Part shown: positions 1 to 10,541 of the stretch, one piece after another
How the letters are laid out: the number at the start of each line of letters is the position of its first letter
Position numbering within the stretch: the first letter of the stretch is position 1
Assembly (NCBI GenBank): GCA_949126835.1
Contig: OX421497.1
Location: 11,688,132 to 11,752,131, forward strand
Direction: 5' to 3'
From: Anisus vortex
Lineage: Eukaryota > Mollusca > Gastropoda > Planorbidae
DNA: 64,000 nt
The notes under the pieces: generated by a model
The model's input: the letters and a program-made list of their open reading frames with translations, nothing else
Databases searched by the model: none
What the model was told of the DNA's origin: nothing
Position numbers and translations under genes: made by a program

Positions 1-262
1 ACAAACACATAGATACAAGCATACACATACAAACATACACATACAAACACATAGATACAAGCATACACATACCAACATACACATACAAACACACAGATAC
101 AAGCATACACATACAAACATACAAACATACACATACAAACATACACATACAAACACACACATAGAAACACACACATACAAACAAACACATACAAACACAC
201 ACACATAGAAAAACACATACAAACATACACATACAAACAAACACATACAATTACACACACAG
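1..262. repeat. ACATACAAAC-type tandem repeat
   Basis: Simple tandem sequence built from ACACATACAAAC and close variants fills the left edge of the window. It ends about 20 bp before the ATGTC target duplication of the LTR retrotransposon, so the element landed beside an existing CA-rich array. No coding potential. Confidence 0.9.
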
Positions 263-285
263 CGTAAAACATAGGCCTACATGTC

Positions 286-373
286 TGTAAGTTGTCTGTT
301 TCTGTACTTCATTCACTCACACATATCTTCGAGGCGTTCATAAAAATACTTAACACTCCAGGAACAGTAAAAT
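286..373 (-). repeat. 3' LTR, distal piece (split by insertion)
   Basis: These 88 bp are identical by eye to 16519-16606, the corresponding end of the other LTR. The match stops at base 373 and resumes at 8240, where base T16606 of the intact LTR is reached again. This shows that 373-8239 was inserted into the LTR and was not part of it. On the minus strand this piece is the terminal end of the element and finishes in CTTACA next to the ATGTC duplication. Confidence 0.9.
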
Positions 374-1282
374 CATATCATATCATATATCATATCATAT
401 ATATATATAAATCTCAAAAGGAATATGTGGCTGGCTGGCTGGGTATGTACATACCGCATAATCTTTTTAAATACTGGACATAAAAACGTGAAATTTGCTA
501 CAAATATTCTTTGCGTTACGGCGGTGAACACTGTCAAGGTTTAAAAAAAATTAAAATGACCGCAGTGGTCAGTTTGGTCAAAAAACGCGAAAAAAACACA
601 ACTTTTGATTCACATTGTCTTTGCCAGTACAACTTTTTATAGTTTTTCGTCACAAAGTTAGAAAAAAAAGGATGCGCTGAGATTATTTTTATGACGTCAT
701 CAAAGTTTGCGCATGGATTTTTTAGCAATGAAGGGACATTTTTTATTCATGTTTAAATTGACGTCATCAAACTATGTGCATGGATTTTTATCTCAATGAT
801 GGGAACAAATTTTCTTCATGTTTAAATTGCCTACGTGCCGTAAACAACATAAATTCTTTACACTACCAATACTGTAGTTGATTTTCTTAATCTATCACTA
901 CTTTAATACTTTACACTGTGAATACATGACTTAAAGCTAATTAATAATTTAAAACTTTACAAACAAAGGGCAAAGCAAATAGATTTAGCATTTTTTTTCT
1001 GTTTCGGGAAGTAATACCGACGCATTACTAAGCTTATTTAAACGCAGTGGTCCTGGTTACACTCTATATTTAAGCTTATAATTATATGGCGTCATCAAAT
1101 TTTGCGTATTTATGCGTTTAAGAAGGGAACAAAATTTTGTTTTAATTTGCGTCGTAATTTGTAGAATGCAATATTTAAATGGTTTAAGTTACCGGAAAAG
1201 ACTATTGCTTATAACTCCATGGGTTATTTTATACAGTTCCGAGAACTGGGCACCTTTAGGCTTATCGCCTTGGTAACGGCCA

Positions 1283-1716
1283 TTGTTTAAATTACCGGGC
1301 AATGTTTAAATTACCGGGCAATGTTTATAATACCGGGCAATGTTTAAATTACCGGGCAATGTTTATAATACCGGGCAATGTTTAAATTACCGGGCAATGT
1401 TTAAATTACCGGGCAATGTTTAAATTACCGGGCAATGTTTAAATTACCGGGCAATGTTTATAATACCGGGCAATGTTTAAATTACCGGCCAATGTTTATA
1501 ATACCGGGCAATGTTTAAATTACCGGGCAATGTTTAAATTACCGGGCAATGTTTAAATTTCCGGGTAATGTTTAAATTACCGGGCAATGTTTATAATACC
1601 GGGCAATGTTTAAATTACCGGGCAATGTTTAAATTACCGGGCAATAATTAAATTACCGGGCAATGTTTATATTACCGGGCAATGTTTAATTCGCCGGGCA
1701 ATGTTCAAATTGCCGG
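1283..1716 (+). repeat. 19-bp minisatellite core of unit A1
   Basis: About 22 tandem copies of ACCGGGCAATGTTTAAATT, alternating with a variant in which TTTAAATT reads TTTATAAT. The two variants interleave irregularly. The edges decay into GCCGGGCAATGTTCAAATTG. Confidence 0.92.
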
Positions 1717-2193
1717 AACTAACTTTTCAAAGTTTTAATTCGTGTTGTATACGTTTTATAAACATTATTTCATATGGGTTTCATTTGTTATTGTTTTACA
1801 TGTTGAATAGAAAGTGTAATTCTAAGTTTGCTTCCAAAGCAACAATAAATAAATAAATAGCAAATAAACAAAAACAATACAACATAGGTCTGCGACTTAA
1901 TGTTTGTCGTAAAAAAATATATTAAACAATCATTAAAAAAAAATAAAAGTACTGTCGAATGTTCTTTATCAATGAATAGAACAAAATATATTCATGTTTT
2001 AATTTGCGTCGTAATTTATAGCGGGCAATTTCGTAATTGTTATAATGGGTGATGAGTAATGAATTTAACGGGTAATTCATGTTGTAGCGGGCAAATAAAA
2101 AATTACCTCACGTTTAAATTCGTGTCGTAGGTCATGCGGGCAATCTCACTATAACTGCCTGAGTAGTTAGAGTGTATGTAAACATAACTTTTA

Positions 2194-2213
2194 GCCGGTT
2201 CTGAGGACCGGGC
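2194..2213 (+). other. 3'-terminal hairpin of unit A1
   Basis: GCCGGTTCTGAGGACCGGGC folds as CCGGT/ACCGG with a short loop, 13 nt before the CTTG end at 2226. In Helitrons such a hairpin marks the termination point of rolling-circle transfer; that role is inferred here. Confidence 0.7.
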
Positions 2214-3144
2214 ACATACCGGCTTGTATATATATAAATCTCAAAAGGAATATGTATGTATGTATGTGGCTGGCTGGCTGGCTGGCTGGGTATGTACATA
2301 CCGCATAATCTTTTTAAATACTGGACATAAAAACGTGAAATTTGCTACAAAAATTCTTTGCGTTACGGCGGTGAACACTGTCAAGGTTTTAAAAAAAATA
2401 AAATGACCGCAGTGGTCAGTTTGGTCAAAAAACGCGAATAAAACGACATATTTTGGGTTCATGTTAAAATTGCCGTTCAAACTTTTTATAGTTTTTCGTC
2501 ACAAAGTTAGAAAAAAAAGGATGCGCTGAGATTATTTTTATGACGTCATCAATCTTTGCGCATGGATTTTATAGCAATGAAGGGACATTTTTCATTCATG
2601 TTTAAATTGACGTCATCAAACTATGTGCATGGATTTTATTATCTCAACTCAATGACGGGAACAAATTTTTTTTCATGTTTAAATTCTTTACACTACCAAT
2701 ACTGTAGTTGATTTTCTTAATCTATCACTACTTTGATACTTTACACTATGAATACATGACTTAAAGCTAATTAATAATTTAAAACTTTACAAACATAGGA
2801 CAAAGCAAATAGATTTAGCATTTTTTTTCTGTTTTCGGAAGTAATACCGACGCATTACTAAGCTTATTTAAACGCAGTGGTCCTGGTTACACTCTATATT
2901 TAAGCTTATAATTATATGGCGTCATCAAATTTTGCGTATTTATGCGTTTAAGAAGGGAACAAAATTTTGTTTTAATTTGCGTCGTAATTTGTAGAATGCA
3001 ATATTTAAATGGTTTAAGTAAAAAAATTAAGTTACCGGAAAATACTTTATCCCCGCTTAAGACAATTGCTTATAACTCCATGGGTTATTTTATCCAGTTC
3101 CAAGAACTGGGCACCTTTAGGCTTATCGCCTTGGTAACGGCCAT

Positions 3145-3640
3145 TGTTTTAATTACCGGGCAATGTTTAAATTACCGGGCAATGTTTATAATACCAGGCA
3201 ATGTTTAAATTACCGGGCGATGTTTAAATTACCGGGCAATGTTTATAATACCGGACAATGTTTAAATTACCGGGCAATGTTTAAATTACCGGGCAATGTT
3301 TATAATACCGGGCAATGTTTATAATACCGGGCAATGTTTAAATTACCGGGCAATGTTTAAATTACCGGGCAATGTTTATAATACCGGGCAATGTTTATAA
3401 TACCGGGCAATGTTTAAATTACCGGGCTATGTTTAAATTACCGGGCAATGTTTATAATACCGGGCAATGTTTATAATACCGGGCAATGTTTAAATTACCG
3501 GGCAATGTTTATAATACCGGGCAATGTTTATAATACCGGGCAATGTTTATAATACCGGGCAATGTTTAAATTACCAGGCAATGTTTAAATTACCGGGCAA
3601 TGTTTAATTTGCCGGGCAATTTTCAAATTGCCGGAACTAA
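3145..3640 (+). repeat. 19-bp minisatellite core of unit A2
   Basis: About 25 copies of the same 19-bp monomer as in unit A1, again mixing the TTTAAATT and TTTATAAT variants but in a different order. The order difference means the core has turned over since the two units separated. Confidence 0.92.
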
Positions 3641-4110
3641 ATTTTTAAAGTTTTAATTCGTGTCGTATACGTTTTATAAACATTATTTCATAAGGGTTTC
3701 ATTTGTTATTGTTTTACATGTTGAATAGAAAAATTAATTCTAAGTTTGCTTCCAAAGCAACAATAAATAAATAAATAGCAAAAAAACAAAAACAACACAA
3801 CATAGGTCTGCGACTTAATGTTTGTCGTAAAAAAAATATATCAAACAATCATTAAAAAAAAAAAAGTAGTGTCGAATGTTCTTAATCAATGAATAGAACA
3901 AAATATATTCATGTTTTAATTTGCGTCGTAATTTATAGCGGGCAATTTTGTAATTGTTATAATGGGTGATGAGTAATGATTTTAACGGGTAATTCATGTT
4001 GTAGCGGGCAAATAAAAAATTACCTCACGTTTAAATTCGTGTCGTAGGTCATGCGGGCAATCTCATTATAACTGCCTGAGTAGTTAGAGTGTATGTAAAC
4101 ATAACTTTTA

Positions 4111-4130
4111 GCCGGTTCGGAGGACCGGGC
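4111..4130 (+). other. 3'-terminal hairpin of unit A2
   Basis: GCCGGTTCGGAGGACCGGGC, the same stem as in A1 with one loop change. CTTG ends at 4143, again 13 nt downstream. Confidence 0.7.
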
Positions 4131-4143
4131 ACATAACGGCTTG

Positions 4144-6181
4144 TATATATATAAATCTCAAAAGGAATATGTGGCTGGCTGGGTATGTACATACCGCATA
4201 ATCTTTTTAAATACTGGACATAAAAACGTGAAATTTGCTACAAATATTCTTTGCGTTACGGCGGTGAACACTGTCAAGGTTTTAAAAAAATTAAAATGAC
4301 CGCAGTGGTCAGTTTGGTCAAAAAACGCGAATAAAACGACATATTTTGGGTTCATGTTAAAATTGCCGTTCCAACTTTTTATAGTTTTTCGATCGATCGC
4401 GCTAAAAAAATAAAAAAAAGGATGGCGTTGAGATTTTTTTCAGGATGACGTCATCAAAGTTTGCGCAGAGATAGCTAGCCGGCTTTTCGTTTTGACGTCA
4501 TCAAATTTTGCGTATTCATTTAAAATTAACTTTGCTTCAACCTTTGCTAATGTACTTTATGAATGAATAGAACAAAATATATTCACGTTTTAATTTGCGT
4601 CGTAATTTATAGCGGGATATTTTTAAATTGTTATAATGGGTAATGATTAATGGTTTGAATGGGTATCTTACGTTGTATCTGGGAAATACAAAATTCCTTC
4701 ACGTTTTTATTCGTGTTGTATGTGTCCACAGAATAGGTATAAAACAGAATGCGCAATCGCATTTTATTTCTGTTTTGGGCAGTAATACCGACGCCATACT
4801 AAGCCTATTTAAACGCAGTGGTCCTGGTTACACTCTATATTTATGCTTATTTAGCCTACAACGTCCTTTTCTTCAAATCTACAAGTTTGAACACCCAAAG
4901 CTAATAGTTCAGGCAAAATGTGCATAAACGGTTGTGTAATAAACTACAACAATGATGCGAAAACGACTGATTATCGTAAAAAAAAACATGTCAAACTGCA
5001 TGGCTTTCCTGACTCCATAAAGGATAAACAACGGCATAAACAACCTCATATTAACTCATTATGAATTATATGCCTATTTCCCTTCATAATTTTAAAAGTT
5101 TATTTTGGTTTAAAAAGTATATATTTATGTACCGGTAGCCGTAGCAATTTAGTTACCGGTACCGAGCTACGTCTAAGCCATTTTTTTTCAAATCAGTACC
5201 GGGTAATAAATATTTTTACATCATATTGGCCTAATCCTATAATGTTCAAAACAAAATGGGTAATTAAGTCAAATTTATATAAAAGTAAGCCTATAATGAA
5301 AGATAATGTAGGCCCTATATATATTGTATATATTTATGGCAGACGTAGATATCCTTTCTCATTTTATTATAGTAGCGTCTCTATCGACCGCTGCATTGCG
5401 GAAAATGGTAACTTTCAGTGACTGCGTATATAGAGATTGTGCATTCTGTTCTATACCTATTCTGTGTATACGTCTTATAAACTTTGTAGCGGGAAATTTT
5501 TCAATTGCCAGGCAATGTTTAAATTGTCGAGCTCAACGTTTTAAAGTTTTAATTTGTATCGTATACGTCTTATAAACTATGTAGCGGGAAATTTTTATAT
5601 TGCCGGGCAATGTTTGAATTTGCCAGACCAACTTTTTAAAGTTTTAATTCATGTCGTATACGTTGTATAAACTATGATTCATATCGGTTTCAGTTGTTAT
5701 TGTTTTTCCTGTTGAATTTAAAATTTAATTTTAAGTTTGCTTCCAAAGCAACAATAAATAAATAGAAAATATCACCAACAAAAAAACACACAAAAAAAAA
5801 AATATTGATCTACGACTAATGTTGTAGAAAAAAAAAATCAAACAATCATTTTTGAATTAACAGTACTTTTTAAAAGACATGTGAGTTCTATTTTACAGAA
5901 AGAGTTTAATTACCCAATAAACTCACAAAATTCGATCATAGTGGTCATACTTTGAGCAAGAAATAAAAAAAAATTATTATTATTTGTTTTTCCTTTTTAG
6001 TTGTATATTGAATTGGTGTATAATAAAGTGTGCAAAACAAAAATAAATTTAAAAAATACTGACCACAAAAAAAAAAACATACTACTTTATGTATGTTGCG
6101 AAAACAAAACTAAAAAACTATAATGTGTCAAGCATATTCTAAAAAAAAGCCCGTACGAAGAATCGGGCACATAACGGCTTG
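4144..6181 (+). mobile_element. Helitron-like unit B1
   Basis: Shares the head (to about 4380) and the 3' end (hairpin 6149-6168, then ACATAACGGCTTG) with the A units, but the middle is different. There is no minisatellite core, only a few degenerate monomers near 5485-5625. It contains TGACGTCA at 4446-4453 and 4493-4500 and a 32-nt inverted repeat (4727-4758 with 5435-5466). It also has a section near 5130-5200 rich in ACCGGTA palindromes. ORFs of 83-94 codons in it are repeated in B2 with substitutions and show no recognisable domain. Confidence 0.7.
6149..6168 (+). other. 3'-terminal hairpin of unit B1
   Basis: GCCCGTACGAAGAATCGGGC pairs GCCCG with CGGGC. The stem bases differ from the A units on both arms while pairing is kept. 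CTTG ends at 6181, 13 nt downstream. Confidence 0.7.
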
Positions 6182-8239
6182 TATATATATAAATCTCAAA
6201 AGGAATATGTATGTGGCTGGCTGGCTGGCTGGGTATGTACATACCGCATAATCTTTTTAAATACTGGACATAAAAACGTGAAATTTTCTACAAAAATTCT
6301 TTGCGTTACGGCGGTGAACACTGTCAAGGTTTTAAAAAAAATAAAATGACCGCAGTGGTCAGTTTGGTCAAAAAACGCGAAAAAAAAACGACATATTTTG
6401 CGTTCATGTTGAATTTGCCGTTCCAACTTTTTATAGTTTTTCGATCGATCGCGCTAAAAAAATAAAAAAAAGGATGGCGTTGAGATTTTTTTCAGGATGA
6501 CGTCATCAAAGTTTGCGCAGAGATAGCTAGCCGGCTTTTCGTTATGACGTCATCAAATTTTGCGTATTCATTTAAAATTAACTTTGCTTCAACCTTTGCT
6601 AATGTACTTTATGAATGAATAGAACAAAATATATTCACGTTTTAATTTGCGTCGTAATTTATAGCGGGATATTTTTAAATTGTTATAATGGGTAATGATT
6701 AATGGTTTTAATGGGTATCTTACGTTGTATCTGGCAAATACAAAATTCCTTCACGTTTTTATTCGTGTTGTATATGTCCACAGAATAGGTATAAAACAGA
6801 ATGCGCAATCGCATTTTATTTCTCTTTTGGGCAGTAATACCGACGCCATACTAAGCTTATTTAAACGCAGCGGTCCTGGTTACACTCTATATTTATGCTT
6901 ATTTAGCCTACAACGTCCTTTTCTTCAAATCTACAAGTTCGAACACCCAAAGCTAATATTTCAGGCAAAATGTGCATAAACGGTTGTGTAATAAACTACA
7001 ACAATGATGCGAAAACGACTGATTATCGTAAAAAAGAGCATGTCAAACTGCATGGCTTTCCTGACTCCATAAAGGATAAACAACAGCATAAACAACCTCA
7101 TATTAACTCATTATGAATTATATGCCTATTTCCCTTCATAATTTTAAAAGTTTATTTTGGTTTAAAAAGTATATATATTTATGTACCGGTAGCCGCAGCA
7201 ATTTAGTTACCGGTACCGAGCTACGTCTAAGCCATTTTTTTTTTCAAATCAGTACCGGGTAATAAATATTTTTACATCATATTGGCCTAATCATATAATG
7301 TTCAAAACAAAATGGGTAATTAAGTAAAATTTATATAAAACTAAGCCTATAACGAAAGATAATGTAGGCCCTATATATATTGTATATATTTATGGCAGAC
7401 GTAGATATCATGTCTCATTTTACTATAGTAGCGTCTCTAGCGACCGCTGCATTGCGGAAAATGGTAACTTTTAGTGAGTGCGTATATAGGGATTGTGCAT
7501 TCTGTTCTATACCTATTCTGTGTATACGTCTTATAAACTTTGTAGCGGGAAATTGTTCAATTGCTAGGCAATGTTTAAATTGCCGAGCTCAACGTTTTAA
7601 AGTTTTATTTTATATCGTATACGTCTTATAAACTATGTAGCGGGAAATTTTTATATTGCCGGGCAATGTTTAAATTTGCCGGACCAACTTTTAAAAGTTT
7701 TAATTCATGTCTTATACGTTGTATAAACTATGATTCATATCGGTTTCAGTTGTTATTGTTTTTCCTGTTGAATTTAAAATTTAATTCTAAGTTTGCCTCC
7801 AAAGCAACAATAAATAAATAGCAAATAACACCAACAAAAACAAAAAAAAATAAAAAAAATATTGATCTACGACGAATGTTGTAGCAAAAAAATATATCAA
7901 ACAATCATTTTCGAATTAACAGTACTTTTTAAAAGACATGTGAGTTCTGTTTTACAGAAAGAGTTTAATTACCCAATAAACTCACAAAATTCGATCATAG
8001 TGGTCATACTTTGAGCAAGAAATAAAAAAAAATTATTGTTATTTGTTTTTCCTTTTTAGTTGTATATTGAATTGGTGTATAATAAAGTGTGCAAAACAAA
8101 AATAAATTTAAAAAATACTGACCACAAAAAAAAAACATACTACTTTATGTATGTTGCAAAAACAAAACTAAAAAACTATAATGTGTCAAGCATATTCTAA
8201 AAAAAAGCCCGTTCGAAGAATCGGGCACATAACGGCTTG
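6182..8239 (+). mobile_element. Helitron-like unit B2
   Basis: Near-identical to B1 across its length (about 2.06 kb against 2.04 kb), including the two TGACGTCA sites (6498-6505, 6545-6552), the inverted repeat (6779-6810 with 7491-7522) and the ACCGGTA-rich section. Its CTTG end at 8236-8239 is the right boundary of the whole insertion and is followed at once by the resumed LTR. The head is the shared one with a longer TATG/GGCT microsatellite than B1. Confidence 0.7.
8207..8226 (+). other. 3'-terminal hairpin of unit B2
   Basis: GCCCGTTCGAAGAATCGGGC pairs GCCCG with CGGGC, and TTC with GAA if one T is bulged. It lies 13 nt before the CTTG at the junction with the LTR. Confidence 0.7.
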
Positions 8240-8653
8240 TATATAGATAAGTTTATTCACACACATATATTTTTATGTCCTCACAATTCATATGAATATC
8301 CATGCACAATGATATCTGTATATATATTCACTCAATAGCATAGCAATTTATAAAATAGAATTTACAGAATAGATTCACAGAGATCTCTCATATTATGTCC
8401 ATTACAAAATCTCCACATAAAAATACAGCTCCTCTCTCTACAAAAGCTGAATGCCCACTACTCTACCAATGTCAAGTCTCGTAACCTTTCCTCCGATCTT
8501 TTCTAACCTAACACGTGAATTAACAACACCACTGCGCAATTATTATAGTCTCCGTCTGCTTTTGCTATCCAAGGTCAAGGTCTACTCTTCTTTTCATTGG
8601 TTATCTCTCTTTGACCATAGACTATTTATTATGTTCTATTTCAATCACTGACT
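8240..8653 (-). repeat. 3' LTR, main piece
   Basis: Identical by eye to 16606-17018 of the other LTR; only the terminal base beside the polypurine tract differs (T at 8653, A at 17019). Together with 286-373 it rebuilds a 501-bp LTR. A 66-codon ORF on the plus strand appears in both LTR copies only because the LTRs are identical. Confidence 0.93.
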
Positions 8654-8655
8654 TA

Positions 8656-8667
8656 CCCCCCTTGCCC
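8656..8667 (-). promoter_or_regulatory. Polypurine tract of the retrotransposon
   Basis: On the minus strand this reads GGGCAAGGGGGG and is followed by TAA and the start of the 3' LTR. A purine run directly upstream of the 3' LTR primes plus-strand DNA synthesis in LTR elements. Confidence 0.8.
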
Positions 8668-8927
8668 ATAAATAAAATGACATTCATGGCATTTTTATAT
8701 CCAAAACATAATTAATATATCCATATAGGTCATAAATCAATACATAGATTATGTTATATATAAATAAATCATACATGTAATAATATTTGTTAGTATAGTT
8801 TGTTAGTTATTGTTAGTAGACAATGTTAGTAAGTGTAATTATGTACAATGAGTTTGTGACTGTTTACATGGCTAATTTTGACAATATGTCAGGTATGTGA
8901 TTGTCTGTCCCTTTAATACTTTGTATG

Positions 8928-10541
8928 TTAATCACTAAGTTTCATTGCAAATTTATTGATCCTATTATTGTTCACGTTGCTCACATTGAAATTAATCAAA
9001 GGTTTGTGATCTGTAAATATTGTAAATTTACGACCCAACAAATATCTTCTTAGTTTAGTTACTGCCCATACAATGGCCAAACCTTCCAACTCAATTACAG
9101 AGTACTTTTCCTCTGCTTTTGTCAGTGATCTACTTATATACAATGCTGGTTTGTAAATACCCATAATTTTCTTTTCTTTTTTACTTGTCATATTACTATT
9201 TTCCTTCAGACAATGTTTCATTAAACATGCACCAAGACCTTGCCTAGAGGCATCAGTAGCTAAAATGATTGTATCTTTAGCTGAAATGGTAGTTAAAATT
9301 GGTTCTTTAGAAAATAAAATTTTTAAATTTTGCATTGCTTTTTCACATTCTGAAGTCCAATTAATTTTTGTATTAGATTGACCATTCCTTGTTAAATTTA
9401 CAAGTGGTTTTACTATTTGACTGTAATTTTCAATGAAATCTCTATAGTAACCAAATAGTCCTAACAAAGCTCTGACTTGTTTTTTTGTTTCAGGCTTCTT
9501 TATGTTCAACATTTTTTCTTGCATCCTATCAATTGGTTGTATTGCCTGATCTTTAAATTTATGTCCTAAAAATTCAATTTCATTCTGAGCTAATTTCATC
9601 TTTTGTGGTGAAATAGTTAGATTATGTTCAGCTAGTATTGCTAACAATTCTTCTAAAACTTTCAAATGTTGTTCCCAAGTCTCAGTGAATATGCAAATAT
9701 CATCTACATAATGAACAATATTGGGATGTCTAGGTATTATTTTGCGCATCATTTTAGTAAATGCTGCAGTACTATTAATCAATCCGAAAGGCATTACATT
9801 CCATTCATATAATCCTTGATCTGTTGTAAATGCCGTGTATTGTTTAGATTGTTCCTGCATAGGAATTTGCCAAAATCCTCTAGTTAAATCTAAGGTAGAG
9901 AATATTTTTCCTTTCCATATCTCATTAACAATGTCGTCTATATTAGCTAAGCCTTCCTGATCTATTTTTGTAACTGCATTCAGTTTCCGATAATCAGAGC
10001 ATAATCTAATGCTATTATCTTTCTTCTTTACTATCACCATAGGTGACGAAATTTGTGATATCGATTTGCGTATCAGCCCTTCTTTTAACAATGTATCTAA
10101 CTCTTTCTCAACATTTGCTTTCTGCATTTGGGGTACCTGATATACTTTGGCTCTAAAATGTGTTTCATCATTTAATTCTATACAGTGTTCTATTGTCTCT
10201 GTATGACCAGGTTTGTCTGAAATTACTTTTTCAAATTTCTTTAATATTTCCTTCACTTCTTTGATTTGTAATTCTGTTAAATGAGCTAAAGAAATGTCTT
10301 TATAGCTTTTAGTATTGCTATTTTGTAGTACATTACAATTTTGCACTTGTGAAACATTTGTGTCATCATTCAGTTTTATCACTACATAATCTTCAATACT
10401 ATTTTCAGACGTCACATTATGTTCAATTTTGTTAATGTTTTCAGCTGTCACTGAATATTTTCTAAGATCATTGATTGTTGAGAGAGAAAGGGGTAAGATA
10501 GATAAGTAACATTGAGGTCGTGAGTGGGAATGTTTTTTCAA
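8928..10541 (-). CDS. pol: Reverse transcriptase-RNase H of a Ty3/gypsy-type element (frameshifted near the end)
   Basis: 537 codons. Residues about 130-330 form a Ty3/gypsy reverse transcriptase: LDLTRGFWQIPM (D218) and the YVDD catalytic motif at 278-281, MPFGL at 250-254, and FLGH at 324-327. Residues about 420-537 are RNase H: D430 in ATDAS, the E-x-E region at 484-486, and D511 in FTDHKPL. The frame stops at 8928, but the next frame carries the usual C-terminal tail of this domain (a PDIL motif) and ends at a TAA at 8864-8866. A one-base loss near 8930 therefore truncates the protein. The first residues (before about 14) come from the 776-bp segment upstream, so the annotated ATG is probably not the native start. 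Integrase lies upstream in another ORF. Confidence 0.93.
   Translation of the reverse strand: MKKHSHSRPQCYLSILPLSLSTINDLRKYSVTAENINKIEHNVTSENSIEDYVVIKLNDDTNVSQVQNCNVLQNSNTKSYKDISLAHLTELQIKEVKEILKKFEKVISDKPGHTETIEHCIELNDETHFRAKVYQVPQMQKANVEKELDTLLKEGLIRKSISQISSPMVIVKKKDNSIRLCSDYRKLNAVTKIDQEGLANIDDIVNEIWKGKIFSTLDLTRGFWQIPMQEQSKQYTAFTTDQGLYEWNVMPFGLINSTAAFTKMMRKIIPRHPNIVHYVDDICIFTETWEQHLKVLEELLAILAEHNLTISPQKMKLAQNEIEFLGHKFKDQAIQPIDRMQEKMLNIKKPETKKQVRALLGLFGYYRDFIENYSQIVKPLVNLTRNGQSNTKINWTSECEKAMQNLKILFSKEPILTTISAKDTIILATDASRQGLGACLMKHCLKENSNMTSKKEKKIMGIYKPALYISRSLTKAEEKYSVIELEGLAIVWAVTKLRRYLLGRKFTIFTDHKPLINFNVSNVNNNRINKFAMKLSD

Larger units (their letters stand above)
373..2226 (+). mobile_element. 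Helitron-like unit A1
   Basis: The first unit starts with repeated TCATATCATA and a TA run, then a head of about 210 bp shared by all units: AAATCTCAAAAGGAATATG, a GGCT microsatellite, and an AT-rich stretch ending near GGTCAAAAAACGCG. It then has two TGACGTCA palindromes (692-699, 759-766), a central 19-bp minisatellite (1283-1716), and a tail ending in a hairpin (2194-2213) and CTTG. The short ORFs that overlap the head and minisatellite recur only because the DNA repeats; no protein family is recognisable. Confidence 0.7.
2227..4143 (+). mobile_element. Helitron-like unit A2
   Basis: Begins TATATATATAAATCTC directly after the CTTG end of A1 and has the same layout as A1, with long nearly identical stretches. 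The microsatellite in the head is longer ((TATG)n then five or six GGCT). TGACGTCA occurs at 2541-2548 and 2608-2615. The 19-bp core spans 3145-3640 and the terminal hairpin is at 4111-4130. Compared with A1 it has small indels (for example extra bases around 3019-3060) and a different number of core repeats. Confidence 0.7.
373..8239 (+). mobile_element. Tandem block of four non-autonomous Helitron-like units inserted in the LTR
   Basis: The block begins TC and ends CTTG, and sits exactly between A and T of the LTR sequence (left flank GTAAAA, right flank TATATAGATAAG) with no target duplication. Insertion between A and T, a TC start and a GC hairpin just before the 3' end are the standard hallmarks of Helitrons. 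The terminal CTTG departs from the usual CTRR. It holds four head-to-tail units starting at 373, 2227, 4144 and 6182. None encodes a Rep-helicase, so mobilisation in trans would be needed. A short tandem amplification after a single insertion, or a Helentron-type relative, are alternatives. Confidence 0.75.

Noticed and set aside
4643..7631. Paired ORFs of 83-94 codons in B units
   Set aside because: They recur only because the units are duplicated; amino-acid changes are not obviously constrained and no family was recognised.
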